Assembly: GCA_965240325.2 (NCBI GenBank)
Contig: OZ251223.1
Coordinates: 2,108,001-2,172,000 of the forward strand
Reading direction: 5' to 3'
Source: Rebecca billardiae RCC1528
Taxonomy: Eukaryota > Haptophyta
Length of the DNA: 64,000 bases
Shown: one piece after another, positions 63,657 to 64,000 of the stretch
Position numbering within the stretch: the stretch's first letter is position 1
Layout: each line of letters begins with the position of its first letter
Translations under genes and position numbers: made by a program
Notes under the pieces: generated by a model
What the model was told of the DNA's origin: nothing
Database searches by the model: none
What the model saw: only the letters and a program-made list of their open reading frames with translations

Positions 63657-63933
63657 CGCGACGACCCCCGCCGGTCGCGCGCGCCGCGCGCACACCAGCG
63701 CTTGGCAAAGGAGGCCCGCTCCAGCAGCTCTCGGTCGCGTCGGCTTGAGTGCCCGACGCGACCCAAGAGCAAAGAGGCCGGCGGTGATTGCAATAATCAG
63801 GCCGCCATCGTGCACCGGACCGGTCGTGTCCACGCGGCGGTGGTGAGCAGCTCGCGTTCGTGAGCAGCTTCAAGCTGGCCGGCCGTGATTTCTTTCGAGA
63901 AGTAGGACGGGCATCGCCATCAAGCCGCACCCG
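63657..63933. promoter_or_regulatory. 277-bp divergent spacer
   Basis: It lies between the start codons of the eIF4E-like gene and the rightmost plus-strand frame, so it probably serves as promoter for both. No element recognised. Confidence 0.3.
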
Positions 63934-64000
63934 ATGCGCGCCGCGGCGATGCTGCTCATCTCGGCGGCGCCCGCGCTCGGCTGGCGGGGCGCGGCGCTGC
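63934..64000 (+). CDS. Start of a possible signal-peptide gene (cut by window edge)
   Basis: The ATG at 63934 opens MRAAAMLLISAAPALGWRG, a plausible signal peptide with a short n-region, hydrophobic core and A-x-G-like site. Only 22 codons are visible, so nothing can be said of the mature protein. Confidence 0.4.
   Translation, partial: MRAAAMLLISAAPALGWRGAAL

Noticed and set aside
1-64000. Bacterial origin or contamination because of very high GC
   Set aside because: Phase-consistent introns in several genes, plus USB1, BUD23, FAN1, a chromodomain and a mitochondrial presequence, mark it as eukaryotic nuclear DNA.
1-64000. tRNA or spliceosomal snRNA genes in the spacers
   Set aside because: No A/B-box-like GGTTCGAATCC core or U1/U2/U4/U5/U6 signature was found by eye; a covariance-model scan would be decisive.

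Overview
The window looks like nuclear DNA from a GC-rich unicellular eukaryote. The best guess is a microalga with a secondary plastid, possibly a haptophyte. I base this on short GT-AG introns (79-221 bp, most donors beginning GTGCG or GTGAG), GC-saturated exons next to much more AT-balanced spacers, close packing with several divergent gene pairs, serine/proline cell-surface proteins of extreme length, and an alanyl-tRNA synthetase whose N-terminus resembles a signal peptide followed by a transit peptide. The species cannot be named from sequence alone. I see no rRNA, tRNA, CRISPR array or autonomous mobile element.

Left half (1-29.3 kb): two giant genes lie tail to tail. The + strand gene (enters from the left, ends 18404) encodes plant-type leucine-rich repeats, one per 72-bp exon. 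These are followed by about 2,950 residues of Ser-Pro-Pro-Pro repeat, IPT/PKD/REJ-type ectodomains, a GPS autoproteolysis motif and five polycystin-1-like membrane segments, then a stop before any ion-channel pore. The - strand gene (29323 to 19733) encodes a signal peptide, about 1,900 residues of the same repeat, seven copies of a 110-170-residue module, one Cys-rich membrane helix and a basic tail. Their repeat tracts form a huge imperfect inverted repeat. The 1.3-kb spacer between the gene ends carries a recurring GGCAATATT motif, a hairpin and CT/GA microsatellites.

Middle (30.5-45 kb): mitochondrial ribosomal protein uL1 (four exons), a small possibly secreted Cys protein, ribulose-phosphate 3-epimerase, a chromodomain fused to a Cut8/STS1-like nuclear proteasome tether, a divergent chorein-like protein with IQ and EF-hand-like motifs, the U6 snRNA exonuclease USB1, a VHL-like/PUB/ZZ-finger protein, a tail-anchored acidic protein and a two-ubiquitin-like-fold protein.

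Right (45.8-64 kb): an organellar alanyl-tRNA synthetase, divergent from BUD23 (18S rRNA methyltransferase); the nuclease FAN1; a small single-pass membrane protein; a secreted GT32 glycosyltransferase fused to a LmbE/PIG-L-like deacetylase domain; a divergent eIF4E-family protein with a 1,000-residue low-complexity tail; and the start of another signal-peptide gene at the edge.

The genes do not form one pathway. Housekeeping RNA, translation and DNA-repair genes sit beside unusual domain fusions. The most promising novelties are the pore-less LRR-SPPP-polycystin-like receptor with its SPPP neighbour, the chromodomain-Cut8 fusion, the GT32-LmbE fusion and the VHL-PUB-ZZ protein.
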